Origin: Bradyrhizobium diazoefficiens
GTDB lineage: Bacteria > Pseudomonadota > Alphaproteobacteria > Rhizobiales > Xanthobacteraceae
Assembly (NCBI RefSeq): GCF_016616425.1
Contig: NZ_CP067101.1
Location: 1,984,001-2,048,000 of the forward strand
Direction: 5' to 3'
DNA: 64,000 nucleotides
Positions 10,402 to 18,718 of the stretch are shown here, one piece after another (within the stretch, counting starts at the first letter, position 1; every line of letters starts with the position of its first letter). A program made the position numbers and the translations under genes. The notes below the pieces were generated by a model. The model was not told the origin of the DNA. It saw only the letters and a list, made by a program, of their open reading frames with translations, and searched no databases.

Positions 10402-11343
10402 ATGAATCATTTGAGGCGACTAGCCGCGCTGGCAGCGATTGTGCTGCTCGCCTTGAGCAGCGGCATGGCCGCTGCTTCACCAGCCAAATCCAGGACCACT
10501 GCGGCGGTGCCTGCCGCGCCGCCGTCCCCACCCTTCGAGCCGTTGCCGCCGCCGAAGGTCTACCTGTTCCGCGGGGCCATGGGACCGTTCTTCTCGACCG
10601 GCATGGACCGGCTCGGTGAGAAATTGACGCAGGCTGGCTTCTCGGCCGACGTCTATGAATTCACGCTCTGCCGGTTCATCGGCAACCGGGCCATCTCCAG
10701 CTACAAGGAGACGCCGGCCCCGATCGTGCTGATCGGCCACTCCATGGGCGGACTGTGCTCGATCGTCATCTCCGAGATGGCGGCCAAGGAGAACATCCCG
10801 ATCAGCCTCGTCATCACCATCGATCCCGCGCATGCGACCGGCGATGTGCCGCCCAATGTCCAGCGCTTCATCAACATCTTCCTCTCCGACAGCGTGCTCG
10901 GCGGTGGCGACGTCGTCGCCGTGCCCGGCTTTCGCGGCCATTATGCGAGCTACGACCTCAAGGAGAACGCGCGCGTCTCGCACATCAACATCGAGAAGTC
11001 CGACGACATCCATCGCCAGATCGTCGAGATGGTGACGCAGCTGCCGCGCATTCCGCCGCAGACCCAGGCCGATGCCGTGCCGCTGCGCTATGTCGTGCCC
11101 GCCGATACGCTGGTCGAATTGTGGGATAGCGGCGTGCGGATGCCGGTGCGACGCGGCGACACCATGGAGAGCATCGCGGCCGCCAATCGCGTACCGCTAT
11201 GGAGCCTCGCGCAGAGCAATTCACTGCCGGAGAACGCGCAGCTGACCCCGGGCCAGTCCATCATCGTGCCGCGCCACCTGACGCCGCCGGAGCCGGCAGC
11301 CGCGATGGCGACGCCGCCGGCGCCGGCGAGCGGGCGGAGGTAG
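10402..11343 (+). CDS. Exported alpha/beta-hydrolase-like protein with LysM domain (tandem copy 2)
   Basis: A 313-residue protein with signal peptide (MNHLRRLAALAAIVLLALSS, cleavage near AAASPA). The hydrolase-like part has GHSMGGLC, ITIDPAHA and RVSHINIEKSD, the same Ser/Asp/His order as the upstream paralogue. Residues about 245-295 form a LysM module (VRRGDTMESIAAANRV ... LTPGQSIIVPRHL), which binds peptidoglycan or chitin-like glycans. It starts 213 bases after the first copy, so the pair arose by tandem duplication, with LysM in one copy only. A wall-associated hydrolase is the best inference. Confidence 0.8.
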   Translation: MNHLRRLAALAAIVLLALSSGMAAASPAKSRTTAAVPAAPPSPPFEPLPPPKVYLFRGAMGPFFSTGMDRLGEKLTQAGFSADVYEFTLCRFIGNRAISSYKETPAPIVLIGHSMGGLCSIVISEMAAKENIPISLVITIDPAHATGDVPPNVQRFINIFLSDSVLGGGDVVAVPGFRGHYASYDLKENARVSHINIEKSDDIHRQIVEMVTQLPRIPPQTQADAVPLRYVVPADTLVELWDSGVRMPVRRGDTMESIAAANRVPLWSLAQSNSLPENAQLTPGQSIIVPRHLTPPEPAAAMATPPAPASGRR

Positions 11344-11354
11344 GCTCCCTGCGT

Positions 11355-11573
11355 GCGGCAGGGCTATCGCATTTGGCAATTTGCGCGACCTGAGCGCACG
11401 CCCTGTCCTTCGAGACGACCGCTTCGCGGTCTCCTCAGGATGAGGCTGAACTTGCATCGGTGTGCTTGGCAACTGCAGCCGCGCACTCCGCCCTCATCCT
11501 GAGGGCCCGCCAACGGCGGGCGTCTCGAAGGATGTGCCGCGGGAGGCCGCCTCAAATGCGATAGCCCTGCCGC
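11355..11573. repeat. Nested inverted-repeat element, about 219 bp
   Basis: Perfect 21-bp outer arms lie at 11355-11375 and 11553-11573 (arm contains GGGCTATCGCATTTG and its complement). Inside are TCCTTCGAGACG (11406-11417) against CGTCTCGAAGGA (11521-11532), and CCTCAGGATGAGG (11433-11445) against CCTCATCCTGAGG (11492-11504). The whole can fold into one long cruciform or RNA hairpin. It fills the gap between two convergent genes, has no ORF and looks like a non-autonomous repeat. Confidence 0.85.
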
Positions 11574-11600
11574 GTGCGGCGGCAAAAGACGCATCTCGGA

Positions 11601-12674
11601 CTAAACGTTCGACCCGTGGATCGTGTCGATCACGGCATCCGTCACTTCCTTCGTCGTCGCCTTGCCGCCGACATCCGGCGTCAGCACGCCGGCCGCGCAG
11701 ACGCGCTCGACCGCCGCCATCAGCCTTGAGGCGGCTTCCTTCTCGCCGAGATGCTCGAGCATCTGCGCGCCGGTCCAGAACGTTGCGACCGGGTTGGCGA
11801 TGCCCTTGCCGGTGATGTCGAAGGCCGAACCGTGGATCGGCTCGAACATCGAGGGGAAGCGGCGCTGCGGATCGATATTGCCGGTCGGCGCGACGCCGAG
11901 GCTTCCGGCCAGCGCGCCGGCGAGATCGGACAGGATGTCGGCGTGGAGGTTGGTCGCAACGATCGTGTCGAGGCTGTTCGGATGCAGCGTCATGCGCACG
12001 GTCATGGCGTCGACCAGCATCTTGTCCCAGGTGACGTCGGGGAATTCGGTCGCGACTTCGGCGGCGATCTCGTCCCACATCACCATGCCGTGGCGCTGCG
12101 CGTTCGACTTGGTCACGACCGTGAGCAGCTTGCGCGGCCGCGACTGCGCGAGCTGGAACGCATAGCGCATGATCCGCGTGACGCCGACGCGTGTGAACAC
12201 GGCGACCTCGGTGCCGACCTCTTCCGGCAGGCCCTTGTGGGCGCGGCCGCCCATGCCGGCATACTCGCCTTCCGAGTTCTCGCGTACGATCACCCAGTCG
12301 AGATCGCCGACGCCGACATTGCGCAGCGGTGAGGCGACACCCGGCAGGATCTTGGTCGGGCGCACATTGGCGTATTGGTCAAAGCCCTGGCAGATCGGCA
12401 GGCGCAGGCCCCACAGCGTGATGTGATCGGGCACGTCGGGCGCGCCGACCGCGCCGAAATAGATCGCGTCGAACTTCTTCAGCTCGCTGAGGCCGTCGGC
12501 CGGCATCATGACGCCGTGCTTCTTGTAGTAGTCCGAACCCCAGTCGAACGTCTTGACGTTGAAGGCGAGGTCGCCGCTGCGTTTTGCCAGCGCCTCCAGC
12601 ACGCGGATCCCGGCCGAGATCACCTCGGGGCCGATTCCGTCGGCGGGGATTGCTGCGATCGAATGGGTGCGCAT
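11601..12674 (-). CDS. Tartrate/D-malate dehydrogenase family (isocitrate/isopropylmalate dehydrogenase superfamily)
   Basis: The protein has 357 residues. It starts MRTHSIAAIPADGIGPEVI, the usual start of beta-decarboxylating dehydrogenases. It also has the VRENSEGEYAG motif, the KSNAQRHGMVMWDE region and the metal/substrate segment LHADILSDLAGALAGSLGVAPTGNI. The SNAQ and RENSEGEYAG features fit tartrate dehydrogenase/decarboxylase (TtuC) or D-malate dehydrogenase (DmlA) better than LeuB. The reaction is NAD-dependent oxidation and decarboxylation of a 2-hydroxy-dicarboxylate. It is divergent from the aspartate dehydrogenase gene. Confidence 0.88.
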   Translation of the reverse strand: MRTHSIAAIPADGIGPEVISAGIRVLEALAKRSGDLAFNVKTFDWGSDYYKKHGVMMPADGLSELKKFDAIYFGAVGAPDVPDHITLWGLRLPICQGFDQYANVRPTKILPGVASPLRNVGVGDLDWVIVRENSEGEYAGMGGRAHKGLPEEVGTEVAVFTRVGVTRIMRYAFQLAQSRPRKLLTVVTKSNAQRHGMVMWDEIAAEVATEFPDVTWDKMLVDAMTVRMTLHPNSLDTIVATNLHADILSDLAGALAGSLGVAPTGNIDPQRRFPSMFEPIHGSAFDITGKGIANPVATFWTGAQMLEHLGEKEAASRLMAAVERVCAAGVLTPDVGGKATTKEVTDAVIDTIHGSNV

Positions 12675-12835
12675 GGGGAAAGCTCCATCGGAGAAAAATT
12701 AGCGAATTTTGCGTCCGCGGATCACGGTCCAGGCCGCAGCGAGTCCTGGCAGGGCCGGCAAGGCAAACCAGTTCGCGCTGGCTTATACAGAAAATGATGC
12801 GCTATGACATCAGTCCAGCCGGAAAGTAGGATGCG

Positions 12836-13660
12836 ATGACTGGACAGAAAACCTCCAACGAATTGCGGGTTGCCATCGCGGGCCTTGGCTCGATCGGCAC
12901 CAAGATTGCAACTGCGCTTGATCAAGGCATCGAAGGCCTGGCGCTGTCTGCGGTGGCCGTCCGCGATCGCGCGAAGCACGAGGCCCTCCTGAAGGGCCTG
13001 CGCCACCCGCCGCAAGTTCTGCCGATCGACCAGCTCGGCGAGGCCGCCGACATCGTGGTCGAATGCGCGCCGAGCATTCATCTGCGCTCCATCGTCGAGC
13101 CCGCGGTGAAGCGCGGCAAGGCCGCGGTCGTCGTCAGCGTCGGCGGCCTGCTCGACAATTTCGATCTCGTCGATCTCGCGCGGGCCAATGGCGGCCGCAT
13201 CATTGTGCCGACCGGGGCGCTGATCGGGCTCGATGCCGTCAACGCCGCCGCGGTCGGCACCATTCATTCGGTGAAGATGGTCACGCGCAAGCCGGTCGAC
13301 GGGCTGAAGGGGGCGCCGTTCATCGTCGCGAACAACATCGATATCGACAATCTGCGTGAGCCGCTGAAACTGTTCGAAGGGACCGCGCGCGAGGCTGCAA
13401 GGGGCTTTCCCGCCAATCTCAACGTCGCGGTGGCGCTGTCGCTCGCGGGCGTCGGGCCGGATCGTACCCAGGTGCAGATCTGGGCCGATCCCACCGTGAC
13501 GCGCAACGTACATCGCATCGAGGTCGAGGCAGATTCGGCGCGCTTCTCGATGTCGATCGAGAACATCCCGTCTGAAAATCCAAAGACTGGCCTGATAACG
13601 GCGCTGTCGGTGATCGCGCTGCTGCGCAAGCTGCGCGCCACGCTTTGCGTTGGCACGTGA
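12836..13660 (+). CDS. nadX: Aspartate dehydrogenase
   Basis: A 274-residue protein with an N-terminal Rossmann motif (VAIAGLGSIGTKIA, residues about 11-24). The central VECAPSIHL is followed by VVVSVGGLL and GRIIVPTGALIGLDAV. The conserved catalytic region and the C-terminal dimer domain (FPANLNVAVALSLAGVGPDRTQVQIWADP) match NadX-type L-aspartate dehydrogenases. These make iminoaspartate for NAD synthesis or deaminate aspartate. No nadA or nadC gene is adjacent, so a catabolic role is equally possible. Confidence 0.85.
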   Translation: MTGQKTSNELRVAIAGLGSIGTKIATALDQGIEGLALSAVAVRDRAKHEALLKGLRHPPQVLPIDQLGEAADIVVECAPSIHLRSIVEPAVKRGKAAVVVSVGGLLDNFDLVDLARANGGRIIVPTGALIGLDAVNAAAVGTIHSVKMVTRKPVDGLKGAPFIVANNIDIDNLREPLKLFEGTAREAARGFPANLNVAVALSLAGVGPDRTQVQIWADPTVTRNVHRIEVEADSARFSMSIENIPSENPKTGLITALSVIALLRKLRATLCVGT

Positions 13661-13698
13661 CGGGCTGAGGCTTAATTGGCCTGGACGGCGGTGCGCTC

Positions 13699-13814
13699 CC
13701 TCTCCCGCTTGCGGGAGAGGGGTGGGGAGAGGGTGTCTCCGAAACGAAGAACCCCAAGAGGTGAGAGCCCTCACCCGGCGCTTCGCGCCGACCTCTCCCG
13801 CAAGCGGGAGAGGT
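13699..13814. repeat. Palindromic repeat, CTCTCCCGC family
   Basis: Two perfect hairpins lie here: CCTCTCCCGC/GCGGGAGAGG at 13699-13720 and ACCTCTCCCGC/GCGGGAGAGGT at 13791-13814, separated by a spacer with CCCTCACCCGG-type sequence. The two hairpins are also complementary to each other. It fills the gap between convergent nadX and the sorbosone-dehydrogenase-like gene and could serve as a bidirectional terminator. The ACCTCTCCC and CCTCACCCGG words recur in the repeats at 22534 and 44330. Confidence 0.8.
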
Positions 13815-13839
13815 TACGCGAACCCAATGGCATCGCGCC

Positions 13840-15141
13840 TTACGCCCCGGTGACGCGCCAGATCACGTTGCCGACGTCGTCAGCCATCAGCAGCGATTTG
13901 TCGGGACCGATCGCGACGCCGACCGGACGGCCATAGGACTCCTTCTCGTCGGGCGAGAGGAAGCCGGAAAGGATGTCGCGCGCCGGGCCGCAGGGGCGGC
14001 CGTTCTCGAATGGGATGAACACGACCTTGTAGCCGGACAGCTTGCTGCGGTTCCACGAGCCGTGTTGGCCGATCACCATGCCGTCGGGGAAACCGGGCAG
14101 CGTGCCCGCGGGCATCCAGCACAGGCCGAGCGAAGCAGTGTGGCCTCCGAGCGCATAGTCCGGTTGAAGCGCCTTGGCGACGAGCGCCGGATCCTGCGGC
14201 ACGCGGTCGTCGACCGTCTTGCCCCAGTAGCAATAGGGCCAGCCGTAGAAGCCGCCGTCGCGCACCGACGTCAGATAGTCCGGCGGCGTCTCGTCACCGA
14301 GTCCGTCGCGCTCGTTGACGACGGTCCAGAGCACATTCGTATTCGGCTCCCAGGCAAGGCCCACGGGATTGCGCAGGCCGGCGCCGAAAATGCGATGCGT
14401 GCCGGCAACGAGGTCGAGCTCGTATACCGCGGCGCGGCCTTCCTCGACCTCCATGCCCATCTCGGCGATATTGCTGAGCGAGCCGACGCCGGCATAGAGC
14501 TTCTTGCCATCGGGGCTTGCGAGCAGGCTGCGCGTCCAGTGGCCGCCCGGCTTGAAGGTCGTGAGCCGCTTGCCCGGCGCGGTGATGCGGTCGGCACCCG
14601 CGACGTAGGGGAAGGCCATCACGCCGTCGGTGTTGCCGACATAGAAGGTGTCGCCGACCAGCGCCATGCCGAACGGCTGGCTGAGGTTTTCCATGAAGGC
14701 GCCGCGGTGTTCGGCGACGCCGTCGCCGTCCTTGTCGCGCAGCAGCGTGATGCGGTTGGCGGAAACGCCAAGCGCCGCGGCGCGGCGCATCGTCGCCTGC
14801 ATCGCGTAGTGAAATACGGTGCGCGGTGCGCCTGCGATCTGCGTCGCCTCCGCGATCAGCACGTCGCCATTGGGCAGCACCTCGATCCAGCGTGGATGGT
14901 CGAGACCGGCCGCGAACGCATTGACCTCGAGCCCGGGCGCGGCCGTCGGCTTCTGTCCCTCGCTCCAGCCGCGCGCCGTCGGCATCTTCAAAGTCGGGAT
15001 CGCGCCTTGCGGCTTCGCTTCGGGAATGGCGGGCTTCTCTCCCCAGGCCGGCGTGGGCTCGGTGCCCGACAGCCTCCGCCATTGCAGCGCGATGCCGCCG
15101 AGGATCGCAACGAACTGCGCAAAGATGCTGGAAAAGGTCAT
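13840..15141 (-). CDS. Sorbosone dehydrogenase-like PQQ/beta-propeller protein
   Basis: A 433-residue protein with one N-terminal hydrophobic segment (FAQFVAILGGIALQW), so probably anchored or exported. The rest is a six-bladed propeller of the glucose/sorbosone dehydrogenase family: HPRWIEVLPNGDVLIAEA, FGMALVGDTFYVGNTDG, GLRNPVGLAWEPNT and GYKVVFIPFENGRP. Family members oxidise aldose sugars or sorbosone with PQQ, but the substrate here cannot be told from the sequence. No PQQ synthesis gene is nearby. Confidence 0.82.
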   Translation of the reverse strand: MTFSSIFAQFVAILGGIALQWRRLSGTEPTPAWGEKPAIPEAKPQGAIPTLKMPTARGWSEGQKPTAAPGLEVNAFAAGLDHPRWIEVLPNGDVLIAEATQIAGAPRTVFHYAMQATMRRAAALGVSANRITLLRDKDGDGVAEHRGAFMENLSQPFGMALVGDTFYVGNTDGVMAFPYVAGADRITAPGKRLTTFKPGGHWTRSLLASPDGKKLYAGVGSLSNIAEMGMEVEEGRAAVYELDLVAGTHRIFGAGLRNPVGLAWEPNTNVLWTVVNERDGLGDETPPDYLTSVRDGGFYGWPYCYWGKTVDDRVPQDPALVAKALQPDYALGGHTASLGLCWMPAGTLPGFPDGMVIGQHGSWNRSKLSGYKVVFIPFENGRPCGPARDILSGFLSPDEKESYGRPVGVAIGPDKSLLMADDVGNVIWRVTGA

Positions 15142-15286
15142 GAGAAGCCCCCGTGTGCGCGCGCATCCAACTGGCTGACGGGGCCCGCGTCAACCTGTAC
15201 GGCGCGCCAGCGGGGCCTATTCCCGCGGAATGGCAGCCGATCGAATTTGCATGGGGCGAAGAACGCCGCCGGGCTTTGCCCGGAGA

Positions 15287-15496
15287 TCAACGGCGGATCT
15301 GCCGCTCCACTCGTCGTGCCACACGAAAATCCTCGAGGTGATGAATGTTCGGCGCGAGCGCAGCCTCCTTGGACAGGAGATGATAGACCCGCGCCACCGT
15401 GCGCTGCTTCCGCTTCGGCCAGCCGGGCGGCAACGCCCGCGCCTTGCGGACGGCGGCGATCGCGTGCTCGCGAAAATAATCGTAGGCATCCGACAT
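15287..15496 (-). CDS. Small conserved hypothetical protein
   Basis: From the ATG at 15496 the product is 69 residues, starting MSDAYDYFREHAIAAVRKAR. It is basic and helical, with LPPGWPKRKQRTVARVYHLLSKEAA. The frame continues upstream to 15610, but the added residues are not protein-like. No domain is recognised. Biased GC third positions and a plausible compact sequence support a real gene. Confidence 0.6.
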   Translation of the reverse strand: MSDAYDYFREHAIAAVRKARALPPGWPKRKQRTVARVYHLLSKEAALAPNIHHLEDFRVARRVERQIRR

Positions 15497-15580
15497 GGCT
15501 CGATGCTCTGAGGTCAGTGCATGCGTCGAGGGGTAACGGGATTGGGGGAGGGGTGGTTCCGCGTCGAACGGTGTGCGCGT

Positions 15581-15627
15581 GTCCCGGACGCAGGGCAACG
15601 CTAAGATCATTGCAGCGCGTCCGGGAC
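15581..15627. repeat. Inverted repeat GTCCCGGACGC
   Basis: Perfect 11-bp arms GTCCCGGACGC (15581-15591) and GCGTCCGGGAC (15617-15627) surround a 25-base loop. It lies between the ICMT-like gene and the small hypothetical gene, both on the minus strand, and so just downstream of the former. It may act as a transcript-end hairpin. The arm is of a kind that is scattered in Bradyrhizobium intergenic DNA. Confidence 0.55.
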
Positions 15628-15641
15628 TCGAGAGTGAACCC

Positions 15642-16268
15642 TCACCGCGGCGATAGGAACGGGATGATCATCGGCACGCGGCGGCAATAGGCGCCGTAGG
15701 CGTCTTCGCCGAGCTCCTTGGACAGGAACACCTCTTCCATCCGGCCCTTCTGCCACATGCCGAGTGAGATCAGGATCGCACCGAGGATCGCGGTCACGGT
15801 GCCGACCGCGATGCCGGTCGCGAGCATGCCGGCGATCAGCCCGGTGTAGATCGGATGGCGCACGATGCCGTACGGGCCGGTGTCGACGACGCGGTGGTCT
15901 TCCTTGTGGGTGATGGCGTTGGACCAGAATTTTCCGAGATGGAGCCGTCCCCACCAGGTGAAGGAAATGCCGGCGAGCACGATCAGCGCCACGATGTAGA
16001 CGCCTAGGTTGCTGAAGACCCAGAGCGGTTTCTCGCCCAGCACTTCCGCGGTCCACGGCGTGAACAGGATGCCGCCGACCAGGATCGGGATGCGATAGCG
16101 GCCGGACGCCAGCGTCATCACCTGCTTCTGGGTGCGGCCCTGCCAGAACGAGGCGCCGACCCAGCTGGCGAGCCAGGCGAGCCAGATCAGGGCGAGCAAT
16201 TGCGTCGGCCAGGTCGTGGTCCAGCCACCCCAGGCGACAGAGAGAAGCTTGCTGAAATCAAGGGACAT
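15642..16268 (-). CDS. Isoprenylcysteine carboxyl methyltransferase-like (ICMT/PEMT family) membrane methyltransferase
   Basis: A 208-residue integral membrane protein with about five hydrophobic helices. The C-terminal catalytic signature of the family is present: GPYGIVRHPIYTGLIAG (RHPxY), then a Glu-rich end EEVFLSKELGEDAYGAYCRRVP. Bacterial members use S-adenosylmethionine to methylate lipids or small substrates; prenylated proteins are not expected in bacteria. It starts 27 bases after the end of the epimerase gene on the same strand, suggesting one operon. Confidence 0.85.
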   Translation of the reverse strand: MSLDFSKLLSVAWGGWTTTWPTQLLALIWLAWLASWVGASFWQGRTQKQVMTLASGRYRIPILVGGILFTPWTAEVLGEKPLWVFSNLGVYIVALIVLAGISFTWWGRLHLGKFWSNAITHKEDHRVVDTGPYGIVRHPIYTGLIAGMLATGIAVGTVTAILGAILISLGMWQKGRMEEVFLSKELGEDAYGAYCRRVPMIIPFLSPR

Positions 16269-16295
16269 GAAGGTTCTTTGCGTTGGGCGGAAAGC

Positions 16296-17327
16296 TCAGC
16301 TCGCGCGCGAGGAGAGCGCGCGATGCGCGATGGCGCCGGAGGGCAGCTGGCCGTTGCGGGCGAGCAGATGGGTGATAGTTTCGCGCAAGACCGGTTCGAT
16401 CGGGCGCGGCGAATAGCCGAGCTCGGTGCGCGCCTTGCCGATCGAGAGATCGCTGGCGGCGAGCGCAATGCGCACGCCCTCGGCGGTGCCGTTGGGCGGC
16501 CGGCGCGTGAATTGATCGGAGATGTATTCGAGCATGATTGCGGAGAGCTCGGCGATCCTGCCGGGGACGACAATCGGATACTGCCGGCGGCCGCTCATCG
16601 CCGACATCATCCGCAGGATGTTGCCGAGCGGGACGCAGTCGCCGCCGAGGATGTAGCGCTGGCCGAGGCGGCCGCGTTCCATGGTCAGCACGAGGCCCGT
16701 GGCAACGTCGCGAACGTCGACGAGATTGACCAGGAAGTCGAGATGCGGCTGCACCTTCTTCTGGAGGAAGTACCACAGCATCGCGGTCGGCGGCGTCAGA
16801 TTGTGGTCGGCGGCGCCGATCGGCATGGTCGGCGTGCCGATCACGAGCGGAAAGCCATTGGCCGCCGCCTTGGCGGCATGATGCTCGGCGAGCGACTTCG
16901 ACCGCGTATAGGCGCCCGGCATCGCCTCGGCCGGCTGCAGCGCCTCTTCGGCGCGAGCGCCTTTGAGGTCGGAATAGGGGAACAGGATTGATTCCGTCGA
17001 GCAGTGCAAAAAACGCGACACGCCGCGCTTCATTGCGGCCGCGAGCACGATTTCGGTGCCCCGGCAATTGACGTCGTGAAAGTCCTGCTTGTTGGCGACC
17101 CACATGCCGGGCAGGCCGGCGAGGTGATAGACCTGATCGACCCCGGCGATCGCAGCATCGACCGCGGCGCCGTCCAGTACGGAGCCGTGGATGTATTCAA
17201 CGTCGCCATTCGCCGTTGCCGGCGCACGGACATCGAGAATACGCACCCGCTGCCCACGGGCGCGGAGCGCTTCGACGAGATGATGTCCGATGAAGCCGCT
17301 GCCACCGGTAACCAGTACGAGAGCCAT
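16296..17327 (-). CDS. NAD-dependent epimerase/dehydratase, HpnA-like
   Basis: From the ATG at 17327 (MALVLVTGGSGFIGHHLVEAL) the protein has 343 residues. It is an extended short-chain dehydrogenase: GGSGFIG nucleotide loop, VYHLAG, Ser in CSTES and the YxxxK pair in YTRSKSLAEHHA. The sequence resembles the hopanoid-associated sugar epimerases (HpnA) and 3-beta-hydroxysteroid dehydrogenase-like proteins. An upstream TTG/ATG extension to 17429 would put 34 residues before the Rossmann strand and is rejected. Neighbouring ICMT-like and Mpo1-like genes suggest a lipid role. Confidence 0.85.
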   Translation of the reverse strand: MALVLVTGGSGFIGHHLVEALRARGQRVRILDVRAPATANGDVEYIHGSVLDGAAVDAAIAGVDQVYHLAGLPGMWVANKQDFHDVNCRGTEIVLAAAMKRGVSRFLHCSTESILFPYSDLKGARAEEALQPAEAMPGAYTRSKSLAEHHAAKAAANGFPLVIGTPTMPIGAADHNLTPPTAMLWYFLQKKVQPHLDFLVNLVDVRDVATGLVLTMERGRLGQRYILGGDCVPLGNILRMMSAMSGRRQYPIVVPGRIAELSAIMLEYISDQFTRRPPNGTAEGVRIALAASDLSIGKARTELGYSPRPIEPVLRETITHLLARNGQLPSGAIAHRALSSRAS

Positions 17328-17355
17328 GCAGAAGGGTGCTGTTTCGCTTCTAGAG

Positions 17356-17892
17356 CTATCGGGTTGAAAGGGAATTGGCGGGAAGAGGCGCCAGAATCGC
17401 GGCAAGGTCGCGACGGAAGCCCATTGCAATGAATAATTTTGCCATCACGAACATCGGTCCAAGCAAAAGGTGCGAGGGAAAAGTGAACAACGAGGCTTCG
17501 CGCCCCTCAAAAACCTTGTGGCCGATGGCCTGTGCGGCGAGGCCGAGCACCACCAGCGCGGCGAAAATCGCCCACATCGCCATTGTGCTGACTTGCGCGG
17601 CAATGGTCGTCGCAACCGAAAACAGCACGATCGAGACCGCCAGAATGCCGATCCCAAGCGCCACATCGAGCAGCAGCCAATAAATCAGAACCGGCAGGGC
17701 CAGGATCACCGCCAGGCTGACATCGAAACCGAACAGCGGAAGCTTGACCAGCGTCAGCGGCAGCACGGCGCCGGTGAACAACAGAAGAATACCGACCACA
17801 TGCATTGCCGTGTTCCGGGGGTCGCGATGGTACTCGACGTAAACGGCAAGCTGGCGCTGGAAAAAGCCACCCATTTCGGTCTCATGCAGCAC
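17356..17892 (-). CDS. Mpo1-like (DUF962) membrane protein, putative 2-hydroxy fatty acid dioxygenase
   Basis: A 178-residue protein with about four hydrophobic helices. The family's His motifs are visible: YHRDPRNTAMHVVG (H-x4-N-x3-H) near residue 21, GHKVFEG near 124 and PSHLLLGP near 140. Yeast Mpo1 is an iron-dependent dioxygenase that shortens 2-hydroxy fatty acids. A related role in fatty acid alpha-oxidation is inferred. It ends 29 bases from the epimerase start, so it is probably the first gene of a three-gene unit with the epimerase and ICMT-like genes. Confidence 0.85.
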   Translation of the reverse strand: MLHETEMGGFFQRQLAVYVEYHRDPRNTAMHVVGILLLFTGAVLPLTLVKLPLFGFDVSLAVILALPVLIYWLLLDVALGIGILAVSIVLFSVATTIAAQVSTMAMWAIFAALVVLGLAAQAIGHKVFEGREASLFTFPSHLLLGPMFVMAKLFIAMGFRRDLAAILAPLPANSLSTR

Positions 17893-18046
17893 GGGGTCGG
17901 GAAGGGCGAATAGTGGCTATAGCACTGGACCGGGCGGTGCACAAACCGGCGCTTTTGTCGCGCAAGACCGCATTGGCGCGCTCCTGACAGGTCCACAAAA
18001 CGGTCAGAACTTCAAAGGGTTCCGCCAGGCGCGAGGCCGTCTTTGC

Positions 18047-18718
18047 TCAGCGTTTCTTGGCGGGCTTTTTCGCCGCAGGCGCGGCAACCGGATGCGCAGG
18101 CGCCTCCTCAGGCAGCTTGGCATAGGTCAGGATTTGCAACTGGCCGTTGACGGCCGAAGTCGGCCTGGCCCGGTCGAGAAACTGCTCCTCGCCGAGGCCG
18201 ATCGGCTGCAGCCGCTTGGTCGAGATCTTGAACGTGTTCACCAGCACGTCGCGGACCGCGTCCGCGCGGCGCTGGCTCAGGATCGCATTGGCCTCACGCG
18301 TCTTCGAATTGGATTCGACATGGCCGACGATCAGGAATGTGTACGGCAGCAGCGAGGAATGAACCAGCGCGTCCGCGATGCGGCCGACGGTCTGATAAGA
18401 GGCGGGCTGGATGATTGGCGTGTCGGCATCGAACTGGATCTGCGCGTTGAAGGCGGGCAGCTTGGCAAGATCCGGCGCGATCAGCGGCCGGTTCACCGGA
18501 CCCGGATCGTTCCTGATCCGCGCCCTGGCGCGTTGCATCACCTGTTGCTTCAGCTCTGGCAGGTCGACCTCGGCGTCTTCTTCAAAATGGTTCAGCTTGG
18601 CGATGATGTCATCGCGGGTCGGCGCCGCCGTCTGCGCGCCGGCTGCGCCCGCGAGCAGGGCGAAGCCAAAACCAAACGCGATGCCGATTCCGGCGGTGGG
18701 AAATCCCTTCGGGCGCAT
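18047..18718 (-). CDS. OmpA-family outer membrane/periplasmic protein
   Basis: A 223-residue protein with a signal peptide (ending GAAGAQTAA). The C-terminal half is OmpA-like: IQFDADTPIIQPASYQTV at the start, then GHVESNSKTREANAILSQRRADAVRDVL, the peptidoglycan-binding pattern of the family with Asp replaced in the usual GHTD motif. It ends in an Ala/Lys-rich tail (AAKKPAKKR). Its ATG overlaps the TGA of the upstream Cys-rich protein gene by one base, so the two are co-translated. Confidence 0.85.
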   Translation of the reverse strand: MRPKGFPTAGIGIAFGFGFALLAGAAGAQTAAPTRDDIIAKLNHFEEDAEVDLPELKQQVMQRARARIRNDPGPVNRPLIAPDLAKLPAFNAQIQFDADTPIIQPASYQTVGRIADALVHSSLLPYTFLIVGHVESNSKTREANAILSQRRADAVRDVLVNTFKISTKRLQPIGLGEEQFLDRARPTSAVNGQLQILTYAKLPEEAPAHPVAAPAAKKPAKKR

